Assembly: GCA_964528645.1 (NCBI GenBank)
Contig: CAZGSR010000009.1
Location: 1-64,000, forward strand
DNA: 64,000 bases
Reading direction: 5' to 3'
DNA from: UBA5734 sp964528645
GTDB taxonomy: Bacteria; Bacillota; Clostridia; Saccharofermentanales; UBA5734
Shown here in pieces: positions 42,726-52,149 of the stretch. Under the pieces are notes generated by a model. That model worked only from the letters and a program-made list of their open reading frames with translations. It ran no database searches and was not told the origin of the DNA. The stretch's first letter is position 1; every line of letters begins with the position of its first letter. The translations under genes were made by a program, and so were the position numbers.

Positions 42726-44924
42726 ATGGGAAAAAATTTAGTTATCGTAGAATCACCGGCCAAGGCGAAAACCATCGGCCGATATCTCGGCAATAATTAC
42801 CGGATCACCGCATCGGTCGGCCATATCCGCGACCTGCCTGCCTCCAAGCTGGGCGTTGATGTCGAACATGCCTACAAACCCCAGTACACAACCATGAAGG
42901 GCAAGGACAAAGTCATCACCGAACTGAAGGACATGGCTGCCACGTCCGACCGGATCCTGATCGCAACCGACCCTGACCGTGAAGGAGAGGCCATTGCCTG
43001 GCACATCGCTCAGGTCCTCAAGATTGACGAGACCAGCCCCTGCCGCATCACCTTCAATGAAATCACCGAGCCGGCTGTCGTCAAAGCAGTCGACCAGCCC
43101 CGGCCGATCGACATGAACCGGGTCAATTCCCAGCAAGCCCGGCGGGTTCTGGACCGGCTGGTTGGATATGAACTCAGCCCCCTGCTCTGGAAAAAAGTCC
43201 GTAAGGGCTTGTCTGCCGGGCGTGTCCAGTCTGTAGCCACCCGCCTGGTGGTCGACCGCGAGCGGGAAATTGTCCGTTTCAAGCCGGAGGAATACTGGCT
43301 GCTGACGGCGTTCTTGCACAAGACAGCCAAGGATCCCGTTTTCAAAGCCCGCTATCACGGTGAATGGGTCCAGGGCAAAGTCGAAAAAGTCAAACTGACG
43401 AACCAGATTGATACCGAAGCCATCCTGGCAGCCGTGCAAAACCAGCCCTTCACCGTGGTCAAGCTCAAGAAAGGCAGCAAGCAAAAGCAGCCGAATGCGC
43501 CATTCACCACCAGTACCCTGCAGCAGGAGGCATCGCGCTACCTGGGCTATACCGCAAAAAAAACGATGAGTGTCGCCCAGCAGCTGTATGAGGGTGTGGA
43601 AATCGAAGGCCTCGGTGCAACCGCTCTGGTGACCTATATCCGCACAGACTCGGTCCGCGTCTCGGAAGAAGCGGAACAGGAAGCGCGTACCTATATAAAG
43701 GACAAATTCGGTGCGGACTATCTGCCCAAGGCACCGCGCCAGTTCAAAAACCGCAACAAAGCCCAGGATGCCCACGAAGCGATCCGGCCGGCGCATTTTG
43801 ATTTGCCACCGCAGCAGATCAAAGCCCAGATCTCCCATGACCAGTTCAGACTCTACCAGTTGATCTGGGATAAGTTCATGGCCTCCCAGATGGCGGCCGC
43901 CCAGATCGACACCGTTGTGGCCGACCTGGTCAGCGGGCAAACCCACCTGTTCCGGGTCAGCGGTGAAACCGTCCGCTTCCCCGGCTACCTGGCCCAGTAT
44001 GGTGTCGCCCTGGTCGACAGCGAACCGGAAAAGGAATCGGAAGAAGAGTCGCGGGAGAAGCTGCCCGAGTTGGCAGAGGGTGAAACGCTGCTGCTCGACA
44101 AGATCACACCCGAGCAGAAATTCACCCAGCCACCGGCACGCTACACGGAGGCCAGCCTGATCAAGGCGATGGAAGAGAAGGGGATCGGGCGCCCATCCAC
44201 CTACGCTCCCACAATTTCGACCATCCTCGACCGCAAGTATGTCGAGAAAGACAAGAAATACCTCCTGCCGACAGAGCTGGGCAAAGCTGTGACGGAGCTG
44301 TTGGAAAAAAACTTCGAATCCATTGTCGATGTAGAATTCACCGCCGACATGGAAAAAGAGCTCGATACGGTAGAATCAGGTGAAAACAACTGGGTCGAAA
44401 TCCTGGACCGCTTTTATCCGCCGTTCCATGATAAAATTGTCAAGGCCACGGATGGCATCGAGCGCGTCAAGATTGCCGATGTGCCGACAGGCGAAAAGTG
44501 TCCAGACTGCCAGGAAGGCGATCTGGTGATCAAGGAAGGCCGTTACGGCAAATTCATTGCCTGTACCAATTATCCGACCTGCAAGTACACCAAGAACCTC
44601 GAACAGGAAATCAAGGCTCATTGCCCCAAGTGTGGTTCCGGCCTGGTCCAGCGTGTCTCGAAGAAATTCAAAGGCAGCCGTTTCTACACCTGTGACAAGA
44701 AGGGCAGCGATCCAGATTGTGATTTCATCTCCTGGGATCTGCCGATCGATGGCCGGACCTGCGAGGTCTGTGGCACCTATATGGTATTGAAGCATTTCAA
44801 GGGCCGTTCATATCCCAAGTGCGGCAACCGGGAATGCCCGACCAACCAGAAAAAGGAAAAACCGGCTGCAACCGAGGACAAGCCCTCAGAGGACCAGGCT
44901 GCAGGGGAGAATCATGGCGCGTAA
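42726..44924 (+). CDS. topA: DNA topoisomerase I
   Basis: A 732-residue type IA topoisomerase that relaxes negative supercoils. The TOPRIM domain is at about 1-115 (LVIVESPAKAKTI; DPDREGEAIAWH near 82-93). The catalytic Tyr is in LVTYIRTDSVRVS (near residue 303), and SAGRVQSVATRLVVDRE lies near 165. Three C-terminal Cys4 zinc ribbons start near 592, 634 and 679 (CPDC, CPKC, CEVC). A charged tail ends the protein. It overlaps trmFO by 11 nt. Confidence 0.97.
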   Translation: MGKNLVIVESPAKAKTIGRYLGNNYRITASVGHIRDLPASKLGVDVEHAYKPQYTTMKGKDKVITELKDMAATSDRILIATDPDREGEAIAWHIAQVLKIDETSPCRITFNEITEPAVVKAVDQPRPIDMNRVNSQQARRVLDRLVGYELSPLLWKKVRKGLSAGRVQSVATRLVVDREREIVRFKPEEYWLLTAFLHKTAKDPVFKARYHGEWVQGKVEKVKLTNQIDTEAILAAVQNQPFTVVKLKKGSKQKQPNAPFTTSTLQQEASRYLGYTAKKTMSVAQQLYEGVEIEGLGATALVTYIRTDSVRVSEEAEQEARTYIKDKFGADYLPKAPRQFKNRNKAQDAHEAIRPAHFDLPPQQIKAQISHDQFRLYQLIWDKFMASQMAAAQIDTVVADLVSGQTHLFRVSGETVRFPGYLAQYGVALVDSEPEKESEEESREKLPELAEGETLLLDKITPEQKFTQPPARYTEASLIKAMEEKGIGRPSTYAPTISTILDRKYVEKDKKYLLPTELGKAVTELLEKNFESIVDVEFTADMEKELDTVESGENNWVEILDRFYPPFHDKIVKATDGIERVKIADVPTGEKCPDCQEGDLVIKEGRYGKFIACTNYPTCKYTKNLEQEIKAHCPKCGSGLVQRVSKKFKGSRFYTCDKKGSDPDCDFISWDLPIDGRTCEVCGTYMVLKHFKGRSYPKCGNRECPTNQKKEKPAATEDKPSEDQAAGENHGA

Positions 44925-46269
44925 AGTCACCATCGTCGGTGCCGGTCTGGCCGGCTGTGAAGCAGCCTGGCAGGTCGCCAGCCGCGGCATCCCCGTGCGG
45001 CTGATCGATATGAAACCCCACCAGATGACCCAAGCCCACCACAGCGGCCAGTTCGCGGAGCTGGTCTGCAGCAATTCCCTCCGGGCCAGCAGGCTGGAAA
45101 ATGCAGTCGGCCTGCTCAAGGAAGAAATGCGCCGTCTCGGCTCGCTGATCCTTGCTGCAGCGGACCAGACCGCCCTGCCAGCCGGAGGCGCCCTCGCGGT
45201 GGACCGGGATCTGTTCGCAGCCGCTGTAACCCGGTCGATTGAGCAGCATCCATTGATAGAAGTTGTTTCGGAGCGGATCGATACCCTGCCAGACCCAGCG
45301 GATGGGCCTGTCATCATCGCGACCGGACCGCTGACCGAGGGTGGCCTGTTCGATGCCATCCGCGACCGGCTTGGCTTATCTACGCTGCATTTTTTTGATG
45401 CCGCCGCCCCAATCGTCACCTTTGAGTCGATCGATCTGTCGATCGCCTTCCGCCAGTCCCGCTATGGGCGTGGCGGTGATGACTACATCAACTGTCCGAT
45501 GGACCGGGTCACCTACGAAACCTTTTATCGCGAGCTCATCGCAGCCGAACTGGCTGAGGTCAAGGATTTTGACCGTGAAATTGTCTTCGAAGGCTGCATG
45601 CCGATCGAATCCATGGCCAGGCGCGGCCCGGACACGATCCGTTTTGGCCCGTTGAAACCGGTTGGCCTCATCGACCCTCGCACCGGCAGGGAACCCTATG
45701 CCTGCGTCCAGCTGCGCCAGGACAACCAGGCGGCCAGTCTCTATAATCTGGTCGGCTTCCAGACCCGGCTCAGACAGGGAGAGCAGCAACGTGTGTTTCG
45801 TCTGATCCCTGGACTCGGGCAGGCGGAATTTGTCCGTTACGGGGTGATGCATCGCAATACCTTTCTGCCCTCGCCAGAAATCCTCAATCCCGACTACCGC
45901 GTCCGCCGGCCGCAAGCGCTCTATTTTGCTGGCCAGATGACCGGTGTCGAAGGCTATGTCGAATCCGCTTCGTCCGGATTGGTAGCCGGAATCCAGGCCG
46001 CACTGGAATTCTTCGGGATGGAAGAAGACGACCGCCGGTCCTATCTGCCCGGACCAGGAACGGTCATTGGCTCGCTGGCCCATTACATTGCCCAGGCCAA
46101 TGCCAGGCATTTCCAGCCGATGAACGCCAATTTCGGTCTGGTTGCCCCCCTGGAAGGAAAGTTCAAGGGCAAACCGGCCCGCCAGCAAGCACTGGTCAAC
46201 CGGGCGCTCAGTGAGATCGACCAGCTGGCTGAGCGATTGAATCTTGCCCCGGGAACCCTGGAACGATAA
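44914..46269 (+). CDS. trmFO: tRNA U54 C5-methyltransferase (folate/FAD dependent)
   Basis: A 451-residue flavoprotein that makes ribothymidine at position 54 of tRNA with methylene-tetrahydrofolate and FADH2. The FAD-binding GAGLAGCEAAW is at about 7-17, CSNSLRASRLENAVGLLKEEM, with a conserved Cys, near 51-71, and the C-terminal QMTGVEGYVESASSGLVAG near 345-363. topA-trmFO is a characteristic Firmicutes pair. Confidence 0.96.
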   Translation: MARKVTIVGAGLAGCEAAWQVASRGIPVRLIDMKPHQMTQAHHSGQFAELVCSNSLRASRLENAVGLLKEEMRRLGSLILAAADQTALPAGGALAVDRDLFAAAVTRSIEQHPLIEVVSERIDTLPDPADGPVIIATGPLTEGGLFDAIRDRLGLSTLHFFDAAAPIVTFESIDLSIAFRQSRYGRGGDDYINCPMDRVTYETFYRELIAAELAEVKDFDREIVFEGCMPIESMARRGPDTIRFGPLKPVGLIDPRTGREPYACVQLRQDNQAASLYNLVGFQTRLRQGEQQRVFRLIPGLGQAEFVRYGVMHRNTFLPSPEILNPDYRVRRPQALYFAGQMTGVEGYVESASSGLVAGIQAALEFFGMEEDDRRSYLPGPGTVIGSLAHYIAQANARHFQPMNANFGLVAPLEGKFKGKPARQQALVNRALSEIDQLAERLNLAPGTLER

Positions 46270-46317
46270 GATTGTTTTATTGAACGTAGGATCATTTAAG
46301 ATGGGATGGTTGATGCA

Positions 46318-47247
46318 ATGGCAGGATTTTTCGGCTTGTTTGATTTTACCAAGGAAGGGCCAGGCGTCCGCAAAGATGAACCGGACAAGGGTCCCGTGCT
46401 TGGCACACTGGAGATTCTGACGCGGCGCTTCTGGGAACTGATCAAACTCAACTTCATGATGATCGCGTTCAATTTGCCCGCCCTGATCCTGGCCTTTTTC
46501 CTTTCGATCTACTTGCTGGCAGCCCTGTTCCCAGGCCTGTCGGTGGCAACACTGATCGAGTCTTTCCAGGCTCTTGGGCTGGAGGGGACAGCGGACCAGT
46601 CGCTGGAAGCCGCAGCCGTGTCACAGCTGACCTTATTCTACCTGATCACCGCGCTGGCGCTGACGGGTCTGCAACTGGTGGTGGCAGGACCATTCCAGGC
46701 AGGATTTTCATTCATCTTGCGCAATTACATCCGGGACGAGCATGTCTTCACCTGGTCTGACTTTTGGGACCACACCAAAGACAACTGGCGCCAGTCCCTG
46801 CTGGCGAGCCTGATCAGCGTTGCTGCTTTGGTTGTTCTGGTGATCAATCTGACTTTCTACCGGACAGCCGAATTTATGCCGGGATCTGTTCAGCTCGCGA
46901 TCCAGATTCTCTTGTCAGCAGCTGCACTGGTCTGGCTGATGATGCAAGCCTATGTCTATCCGATGATTGTGACTTTTAAATTATCCCTGGGACAGATCTA
47001 TCGCAACAGCCTGCTGTTTGTGATCCTGCGTCTGCCTTACAATCTGCTTTACCTGTTGATCTCGGCAGTCCTGCTGCTGGTTATTCCAGGTGTTTTGCTG
47101 CTGAACGGATCAGTCGTCACGATTCTGATCGCAGCTGTCTGGTACCTGACCCTGGCCCTGGCCATGAGCCAGTTTTTTGCCATGGCCATCACCTGGCGCG
47201 GCATCCGCCGATTCATGATCAAGGATCATGACGAAAACCCAGCCTGA
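46318..47247 (+). CDS. DUF624 (YesL-like) membrane protein
   Basis: A 309-residue membrane protein with about five or six helices. The N-terminus GFFGLFDFTKEGPGVRKDEP is the usual DUF624 start, and RNYIRDEHVFTWSDFWDH lies in the middle. The family often sits beside carbohydrate transporters, but here it follows trmFO, and its function is unknown. I chose the ATG at 46318 from the family start, with GGGATGG 8 nt upstream; the ATG at 46306 adds four residues. Confidence 0.8.
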   Translation: MAGFFGLFDFTKEGPGVRKDEPDKGPVLGTLEILTRRFWELIKLNFMMIAFNLPALILAFFLSIYLLAALFPGLSVATLIESFQALGLEGTADQSLEAAAVSQLTLFYLITALALTGLQLVVAGPFQAGFSFILRNYIRDEHVFTWSDFWDHTKDNWRQSLLASLISVAALVVLVINLTFYRTAEFMPGSVQLAIQILLSAAALVWLMMQAYVYPMIVTFKLSLGQIYRNSLLFVILRLPYNLLYLLISAVLLLVIPGVLLLNGSVVTILIAAVWYLTLALAMSQFFAMAITWRGIRRFMIKDHDENPA

Positions 47248-47284
47248 ACTGAAATGCCGCTGATTTCACCTTGGGGTGTGTGAT

Positions 47285-47325
47285 TTAAGAAAAAAGACCT
47301 GACCGGGTTATCCGATCAGGTCTTT
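47285..47325 (-). terminator. Terminator overlapping the dapB stop codon
   Basis: Stem AAAGACCTGA / TCAGGTCTTT (47293-47302, 47316-47325) with a T-rich tail on the minus strand (A-rich 47285-47292 on +). The right arm encodes the last residues of dapB. It may also end the convergent DUF624 transcript. Confidence 0.8.
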
Positions 47326-48063
47326 CATTTCGTACCGGCCGGCTGGTTTGCCAGCTAAAAATCTGGCTGCAGCGAGGGCGCCGCGGGCAAAGACATTGCG
47401 CGACTGGGCGCTGTGGTGGATGCTGATGGTTTCTTCGCCCCCGGCAAAGAGTACGGTATGCTCGCCGACGATGGTGCCGCCGCGAATGGCGTGCAGGCCC
47501 AGCTCCCGGTCACCGCGTTTCTGCCGGACTTGGGAGCGATCGTAGGTATATTCAAGCTGGTTGTCGAGTGTCTCGTTGATTGCGTCGGCAATCATCAGGG
47601 CAGTCCCTGAGGGCGCATCGACTTTCTGGCAGTGATGAGCTTCGATGATTTCGATGTCAAACTCGGGGTAGAGGATGGCAGCAGCTTTCTGGGCCAGGCT
47701 GATCAGGATGTTGACACCCAGTGACATGTTGGCTGAGACAAAGATGGCACTTGCCTGAGCCAGTCCATCGAGTTCCTTTTTCTGGGATTCTTCCAGTCCG
47801 GTGGTGCAGATCACAGCCGGCTTATGGGTGCGACGGATCAGTTCAAACAGGTTCGGCAAGGCGGCTGGGTTGGAAAAATCAATGATAACGTCGAATTCGA
47901 CATCACAGTCCTGGGCATTGGCGAAAACAGGGAAGGGCTGGGTCACTGCCTGGTTTAAATCACTGCCAGCAACAATTTCCAAATCCTGGCTCTCTTTGGC
48001 CAGACCGGAGATGACTTGCCCCATGCGGCCGTTGCAGCCATTCAGGAAAACACGGATTGCCAT
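47308..48063 (-). CDS. dapB: 4-hydroxy-tetrahydrodipicolinate reductase
   Basis: A 251-residue NAD(P)H-dependent enzyme, second step of the dedicated lysine/diaminopimelate route. The nucleotide loop NGCNGRMGQVI is near 8-18, FSNPAAL near 63, and the active-site segment IEAHHCQKVDAPSGTAL near 140-156 with the catalytic His-His and Lys. It is 56 nt downstream of dapA, in the same operon. Confidence 0.96.
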   Translation of the reverse strand: MAIRVFLNGCNGRMGQVISGLAKESQDLEIVAGSDLNQAVTQPFPVFANAQDCDVEFDVIIDFSNPAALPNLFELIRRTHKPAVICTTGLEESQKKELDGLAQASAIFVSANMSLGVNILISLAQKAAAILYPEFDIEIIEAHHCQKVDAPSGTALMIADAINETLDNQLEYTYDRSQVRQKRGDRELGLHAIRGGTIVGEHTVLFAGGEETISIHHSAQSRNVFARGALAAARFLAGKPAGRYEMKDLIG

Positions 48064-48119
48064 GATAGACTCCTCAAATTTCAGGATTTCAATAGGGAAA
48101 CCGTCGTAGGTGTGCCAGG

Positions 48120-48998
48120 TCAGATCAACTGGTAGTCAGCCAGGGCCTGGCGAATGATGGCAGAAGCTGCCGGACTCGGTTCGCAGAGTGGCATGCGGCA
48201 TTCGCCCACTGCATAACCCATCAACGACAGGGCATGCTTGACCGGGATCGGATTGACATCACAGAACATGGCTTTGATCAGGGGGATCAGGTGGGTCTGG
48301 ATCTGGGTTGCTTCCGGGGCATCACCGGACAGATAGGCTGCGACCATGTCATGGCACAGCTGGGGGACTATGTTGGCAACAACAGAGATCACGCCCTTGC
48401 CACCGTAGGACATCATCGGCAGGACGAATGCGTCCTCGCCGCTGTAAAGGTTGATCTTGTCACCACACAGGCTGGCAATCTCTGGAACTTGCTCCAGCTT
48501 ACATTCCTTAAGGCCATTAACGTTTGGTAATTCAGCGAGGCGGGCGACTGTTTCAGGATTGATGTTCATACCGGTGCGGCTGGGAACGTTATACAGGATG
48601 ATCGGGCAGTCAACGGCCTCGGCCACGGCTTTGAAATGTCGGTACAGGCCTTCCTGGGAAGCTTTGTTATAGTAGGGTGACACACACAGCAGGCCATCGA
48701 CACCGAGGGCAGCGGCCTTGCGGCTGAGTTCGACGGCATGATGGGTATCGTTGCTGCCTGTGCCGGCGATGACCGGGACACGTCCGCGCACGGTCTGGAC
48801 CACATGGGCGATGATTGCCAGATGTTCTTCGTCCGGCATGGTGGATGCTTCACCGGTGGTACCTGCGACGACGATGGCGTCAGTGCCGTGCTGGATGTGG
48901 AATTCACACAGCTCGGACATGGCATCAAAATGGACACCCGATTCGGTAAACGGTGTGACAATGGCGACACCAGATCCTTGGAACAAGGGCTTTTTCAT
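48120..48998 (-). CDS. dapA: 4-hydroxy-tetrahydrodipicolinate synthase
   Basis: A 292-residue TIM-barrel aldolase that condenses pyruvate with aspartate semialdehyde. TTGE is at 47-50, the catalytic Tyr at 136 (YNVPSRTG) and the Schiff-base Lys at 164 (NGLKEC). The ATG at 48998 follows GGAGG by about 8 nt; the frame extends 34 codons further with no support. With dapB it supplies diaminopimelate for the wall and lysine. Confidence 0.96.
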   Translation of the reverse strand: MKKPLFQGSGVAIVTPFTESGVHFDAMSELCEFHIQHGTDAIVVAGTTGEASTMPDEEHLAIIAHVVQTVRGRVPVIAGTGSNDTHHAVELSRKAAALGVDGLLCVSPYYNKASQEGLYRHFKAVAEAVDCPIILYNVPSRTGMNINPETVARLAELPNVNGLKECKLEQVPEIASLCGDKINLYSGEDAFVLPMMSYGGKGVISVVANIVPQLCHDMVAAYLSGDAPEATQIQTHLIPLIKAMFCDVNPIPVKHALSLMGYAVGECRMPLCEPSPAASAIIRQALADYQLI

Positions 48999-49098
48999 AA
49001 GGTGGTCCTCCAGGAAGGATTTATTTTGAAAGAAGCGGATGATATTCTTGCAAAAACGCTGCAACAAACAAAGGGTCAGGGCTGGAAAGCCTTGTGTC

Positions 49099-49128
49099 AT
49101 GATACCATCGGCTATACTTTACCGTCAA
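49099..49128 (-). promoter_or_regulatory. Predicted dapAB promoter
   Basis: On the minus strand, TTGACG (49128-49123), 18-bp spacer, TATCAT (49104-49099). The leader is about 95 nt. I see no lysine riboswitch in it. Confidence 0.65.
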
Positions 49129-49135
49129 TTCTCGC

Positions 49136-49141
49136 TATAAT
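49136..49141 (+). promoter_or_regulatory. -10 box close to the queA start codon
   Basis: TATAAT ends 8 nt before the ATG; no convincing -35 (ATACTT at 17 bp). There is no Shine-Dalgarno sequence, so a leaderless or near-leaderless mRNA is likely. Confidence 0.5.
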
Positions 49142-49149
49142 GCCAAGCT

Positions 49150-50214
49150 ATGATCAAACGTTCTGATTTCAACTATTTCCTGCCCGAAGAATTGATCGCC
49201 CAGCACCCACTGGCCAGGCGGGACGAGTCGCGCCTTCTGGTTCTCGATGGCTGCACCGGTGCGATCCAGCACCAGATTTTCTCGGAGTTGCCGGATCTGC
49301 TGGCAGCCGGGGATTGCCTGGTGATCAATAACACACGCGTGATTCCGGCGCGGCTTCTGGGCCAGCGCAGTGACAGCGGCACACCGGTAGAATTCCTGCT
49401 GCTGAAACGGCTGTCGGATACCGACTGGGAAGTCATCGTCCGGCCAGGGCGACGGGTCCGGCCAGGCCATCACATCACCTTTATCCCGGGAATTCTCGCA
49501 GCGACCATTCTCGAGGTTCGCGACGACGGCAACCGTGTTGTCCGTTTCGAGTATGACGGTGTTTTCGAAGCCGTTCTCGACCAGGCCGGCACCATGCCCT
49601 TGCCGCCCTATATCCGGGAACGGCTGGAAGACAAGGAACGATACCAGACGGTCTATGCCAAGCTGGACGGCTCTGCAGCTGCCCCGACCGCTGGCTTGCA
49701 TTTCACACCCGAATTGCTGGATCGTTTGCGCGCTCAGGGAATCAACATAGCCGAGGTTACGTTGCATGTCGGACTGGGCACCTTCCGCCCCGTCAAGGCG
49801 GACAACATCCAGGACCACCTGATGCATGCCGAGTATTACGACCTGCCCCAGGCCTCGGTTGATGCCATCCTGACAGCCAAAACCAGCGGCCATCGGGTGA
49901 TTGCTGTAGGCACCACCAGCAACCGTGTCCTGGAAGCTGTCGCCAGTGCGCATCACGGCCACCTGGTTGCCGGATCTGGCTGGACCGATATCTTCATCTA
50001 CCCCGGATATGCCTTCAAGATCGTGGATGCCCTGATCACCAATTTTCATTTGCCGGAATCCACCCTGCTGATGCTGGTCTCAGCCATGGCCGGACGGGAG
50101 AACATTCTCAGGGCCTACCAGGCAGCCATCGACGAACGCTACCGCTTCTTCAGTTTCGGGGATGCGATGTTCATCACCAGAAGAAAGGACACCTGTCATT
50201 CCCATGAATCCTGA
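49150..50214 (+). CDS. queA: S-adenosylmethionine:tRNA ribosyltransferase-isomerase
   Basis: A 354-residue enzyme that moves the ribosyl part of SAM to 7-aminomethyl-7-deazaguanine in tRNA, giving epoxyqueuosine. LPEELIAQHPLARRDESRLL is near 9-28, PAPTAGLHFT-type segment SAAAPTAGLHFTPELL near 175-190, and VGLGTFRPVK near 206-215. Part of the queuosine route with tgt, which overlaps its 3' end. Confidence 0.96.
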   Translation: MIKRSDFNYFLPEELIAQHPLARRDESRLLVLDGCTGAIQHQIFSELPDLLAAGDCLVINNTRVIPARLLGQRSDSGTPVEFLLLKRLSDTDWEVIVRPGRRVRPGHHITFIPGILAATILEVRDDGNRVVRFEYDGVFEAVLDQAGTMPLPPYIRERLEDKERYQTVYAKLDGSAAAPTAGLHFTPELLDRLRAQGINIAEVTLHVGLGTFRPVKADNIQDHLMHAEYYDLPQASVDAILTAKTSGHRVIAVGTTSNRVLEAVASAHHGHLVAGSGWTDIFIYPGYAFKIVDALITNFHLPESTLLMLVSAMAGRENILRAYQAAIDERYRFFSFGDAMFITRRKDTCHSHES

Positions 50215-51391
50215 GACAAGCACCATGGAAAAATCCACGCTGGCGATCAAACCACCCCACCTGGGCCACCATGCAGTCTGGTATGAGCACAAGCACACCT
50301 GCCGCCAGTCCGGCGCCCGGCTGGGGGTGGTCCACACGCCGCACGGTTCATTTGAAACGCCTGCCTTCATGCCAGTTGGCACCCAGGCCACGGTCAAGGG
50401 CATGGCACCGGAAGAGCTCAAGGCCATGGACGCTGGGATCATCCTGTCCAATACTTATCATCTCTGGATGCGTCCGGGCAGCGACATTGTCCGTGAGGCC
50501 GGTGGCCTGCACCGGTTCATGAACTGGGATCGGCCGATTCTGACCGACAGTGGTGGTTTCCAGGTTTTTTCCCTGTCTGACCGGCGCCACATCACAGAAG
50601 AAGGCGTCCGGTTCAAGTCGCACATCGATGGTTCGCGCCACATCCTGACGCCGGAAAAATCGATCGAAGTCCAGAATGACCTCGGCTCTGACATCATCAT
50701 GGCCTTTGACGAATGCACGCCCTGGCCTGCGGATGAGGCTTATGTCAAACAATCGCTTGAACGGACGACGCGCTGGCTGGACCGCTGCATCAAAGCGCAC
50801 AAGAATACGGATCACCAGGCCTTGTTTGGCATCATCCAGGGTGGAACCTATGCCCAGTATCGTCAGCAAAGCGCCCGGGAGATCACGTCTTATGACTTAC
50901 CAGGCTATGCCCTGGGCGGACTTTCAGTCGGAGAACCGGCCCATCTGCTTTACGAGATGCTCGAGGAAACGGTTCCCCTGATGCCGACGGACAAGCCGCG
51001 CTACCTGATGGGCGTCGGTACCCCCGACTACCTGATCGAAGGGGCCATCCGTGGCATCGACATGTTCGACTGTGTCTTGCCAACCCGGATCGGCCGCAAC
51101 GGCACGGTCCTGACCCGCAAAGGTCGCCTGATCGTGCGCGATGCCAAATACGCCCGCGATTTTGCGCCGATCGAGTCCGACTGCACCTGCTATGTCTGCC
51201 AGAATTATTCCCGCGCCTATATCCGCCATCTCCTCAAGGCCAATGAGATGTTCGGCCTGCGCCTGGCATCCTGGCACAACCTCCATTTCCTGTTGCAGCT
51301 GATGGCCGATGTCAGACAGGCCATCGCCGAGGACCGCCTGCTCGATTTCCGGGACGAATTCTTTGAAAGCTACGGCTATAAAAAGGGATGA
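50204..51391 (+). CDS. tgt: tRNA-guanine transglycosylase
   Basis: A 395-residue TIM-barrel enzyme that exchanges guanine 34 for preQ1 in tRNAs with GUN anticodons. The first catalytic Asp is in DSGGFQVFSLSD near 111, and the second in GIDMFDCVLPTRIGRNG near 285-301. The zinc site is CTCYVC near 327-332 with a further His in IRHLL. The start is uncertain: the ATG at 50204 overlaps queA and is 14 nt from AAGGAC; the ATG at 50225 is the next option. Confidence 0.95.
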   Translation: MNPETSTMEKSTLAIKPPHLGHHAVWYEHKHTCRQSGARLGVVHTPHGSFETPAFMPVGTQATVKGMAPEELKAMDAGIILSNTYHLWMRPGSDIVREAGGLHRFMNWDRPILTDSGGFQVFSLSDRRHITEEGVRFKSHIDGSRHILTPEKSIEVQNDLGSDIIMAFDECTPWPADEAYVKQSLERTTRWLDRCIKAHKNTDHQALFGIIQGGTYAQYRQQSAREITSYDLPGYALGGLSVGEPAHLLYEMLEETVPLMPTDKPRYLMGVGTPDYLIEGAIRGIDMFDCVLPTRIGRNGTVLTRKGRLIVRDAKYARDFAPIESDCTCYVCQNYSRAYIRHLLKANEMFGLRLASWHNLHFLLQLMADVRQAIAEDRLLDFRDEFFESYGYKKG

Positions 51392-51394
51392 TCC

Positions 51395-51424
51395 TTGCTA
51401 AGCAGCGAACGCTCGTGCTAAACT
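51395..51424 (+). promoter_or_regulatory. Predicted yajC promoter
   Basis: TTGCTA (51395-51400), 18-bp spacer, TAAACT (51419-51424). Confidence 0.5.
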
Positions 51425-51487
51425 GTTTGAGCAAATCAGGAATCCAGTTCATTGGCTGGACCTTGACAGATTATGGAGGAGATTACC

Positions 51488-51808
51488 ATGGATTTAGTGA
51501 AATTTGCGATGACCGATGCGGCCGCCGGCAGCTGGACAGGCATGCTGGGCACCTTGCTGCCACTGGTTTTGATGTTTGGCCTGATGTACCTGCTTTTGAT
51601 CCGTCCCCAGCGGACCAAGGAGAAGAAACTGCGTGAGCAGATCAATGCCATGGCCGTCGGCGACAAGGTGGTCACTGCTGGTGGTATTGTCGGCAAGGTC
51701 GTCAACCTCAAAGATGATGAAGTCACCATCTCGACCAGCGTTGCCAATACACTGATCACGTTCAAGAAAGCTTCCGTCAGCACGGTCATCAAGCCCGTCA
51801 GCGAATAA
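51488..51808 (+). CDS. yajC: Preprotein translocase auxiliary subunit YajC
   Basis: A 106-residue protein with one membrane helix (about 17-38, LLPLVLMFGLMYLLLIR) followed by the family motif PQRTKEKKLREQINAM and VGDKVVTAGGIVGKV. YajC associates with SecDF-YidC. GGAGGAG is 6 nt before the ATG at 51488; an in-frame ATG at 51473 overlaps that ribosome site. tgt-yajC is a conserved pair, and in clostridia SCIFF genes often follow. Confidence 0.95.
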   Translation: MDLVKFAMTDAAAGSWTGMLGTLLPLVLMFGLMYLLLIRPQRTKEKKLREQINAMAVGDKVVTAGGIVGKVVNLKDDEVTISTSVANTLITFKKASVSTVIKPVSE

Positions 51809-51813
51809 TTCTC

Positions 51814-51843
51814 TTGTCAAAACATCTGATATCGTTTGATCAT
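51814..51843 (+). promoter_or_regulatory. Possible promoter of the SCIFF peptide gene
   Basis: TTGTCA (51814-51819), 18-bp spacer, GATCAT (51838-51843). The -10 is weak. Confidence 0.35.
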
Positions 51844-51864
51844 AAAGGAAGGGGAAATCAACGT

Positions 51865-52011
51865 ATGAAACACATCCAGACCGTCAGTGAAGCTTGCATC
51901 CATGTCTCTGCTGGCCAGAGTGCCTGCGGTGAATGCCAGACATCTTGCCAGTCCGCCTGCAAGACGAGCTGCACCGTTGCCAACCAGGCTTGCGAATCCT
52001 TCGAGCGCTGA
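51865..52011 (+). CDS. scfA: SCIFF six-cysteine peptide precursor
   Basis: A 48-residue ribosomal peptide precursor. The core CGECQTSCQSACKTSCT, then ANQAC, holds the six cysteines of the family at 21, 24, 28, 32, 36 and 43. An extra, seventh Cys is at 11 in the leader. In studied members a radical SAM enzyme links Cys32 to Thr37 by a thioether; both residues are at the same numbers here. MKHIQT is the usual start, with GGAAGGGG about 10 nt upstream. The biological role of SCIFF peptides is unknown. Confidence 0.95.
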   Translation: MKHIQTVSEACIHVSAGQSACGECQTSCQSACKTSCTVANQACESFER

Positions 52012-52092
52012 GCAAAGCAACCCTGGCTAGCTGTCAGGATATCTGCCCGGCTCCCGAGTTCCTATTGCCTGCCGTCTGATTTGAATCAGCGA

Positions 52093-52128
52093 GATAGTGG
52101 ATAGCCGCTGGCTTTCCACTATCTTTTT
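52093..52128 (+). terminator. Terminator/attenuator between SCIFF and its maturase
   Basis: Stem GATAGTGGA-AGCC / GGCT-TCCACTATC with five T at 52124-52128. Partial read-through would make more peptide than enzyme. Confidence 0.88.
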
Positions 52129-52149
52129 CATTGTACAAAGGAGATCCTC

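Noticed and set aside
48999..49149. Lysine riboswitch before dapA
   Set aside because: The leader is only about 95 nt and shows none of the conserved L-box segments.
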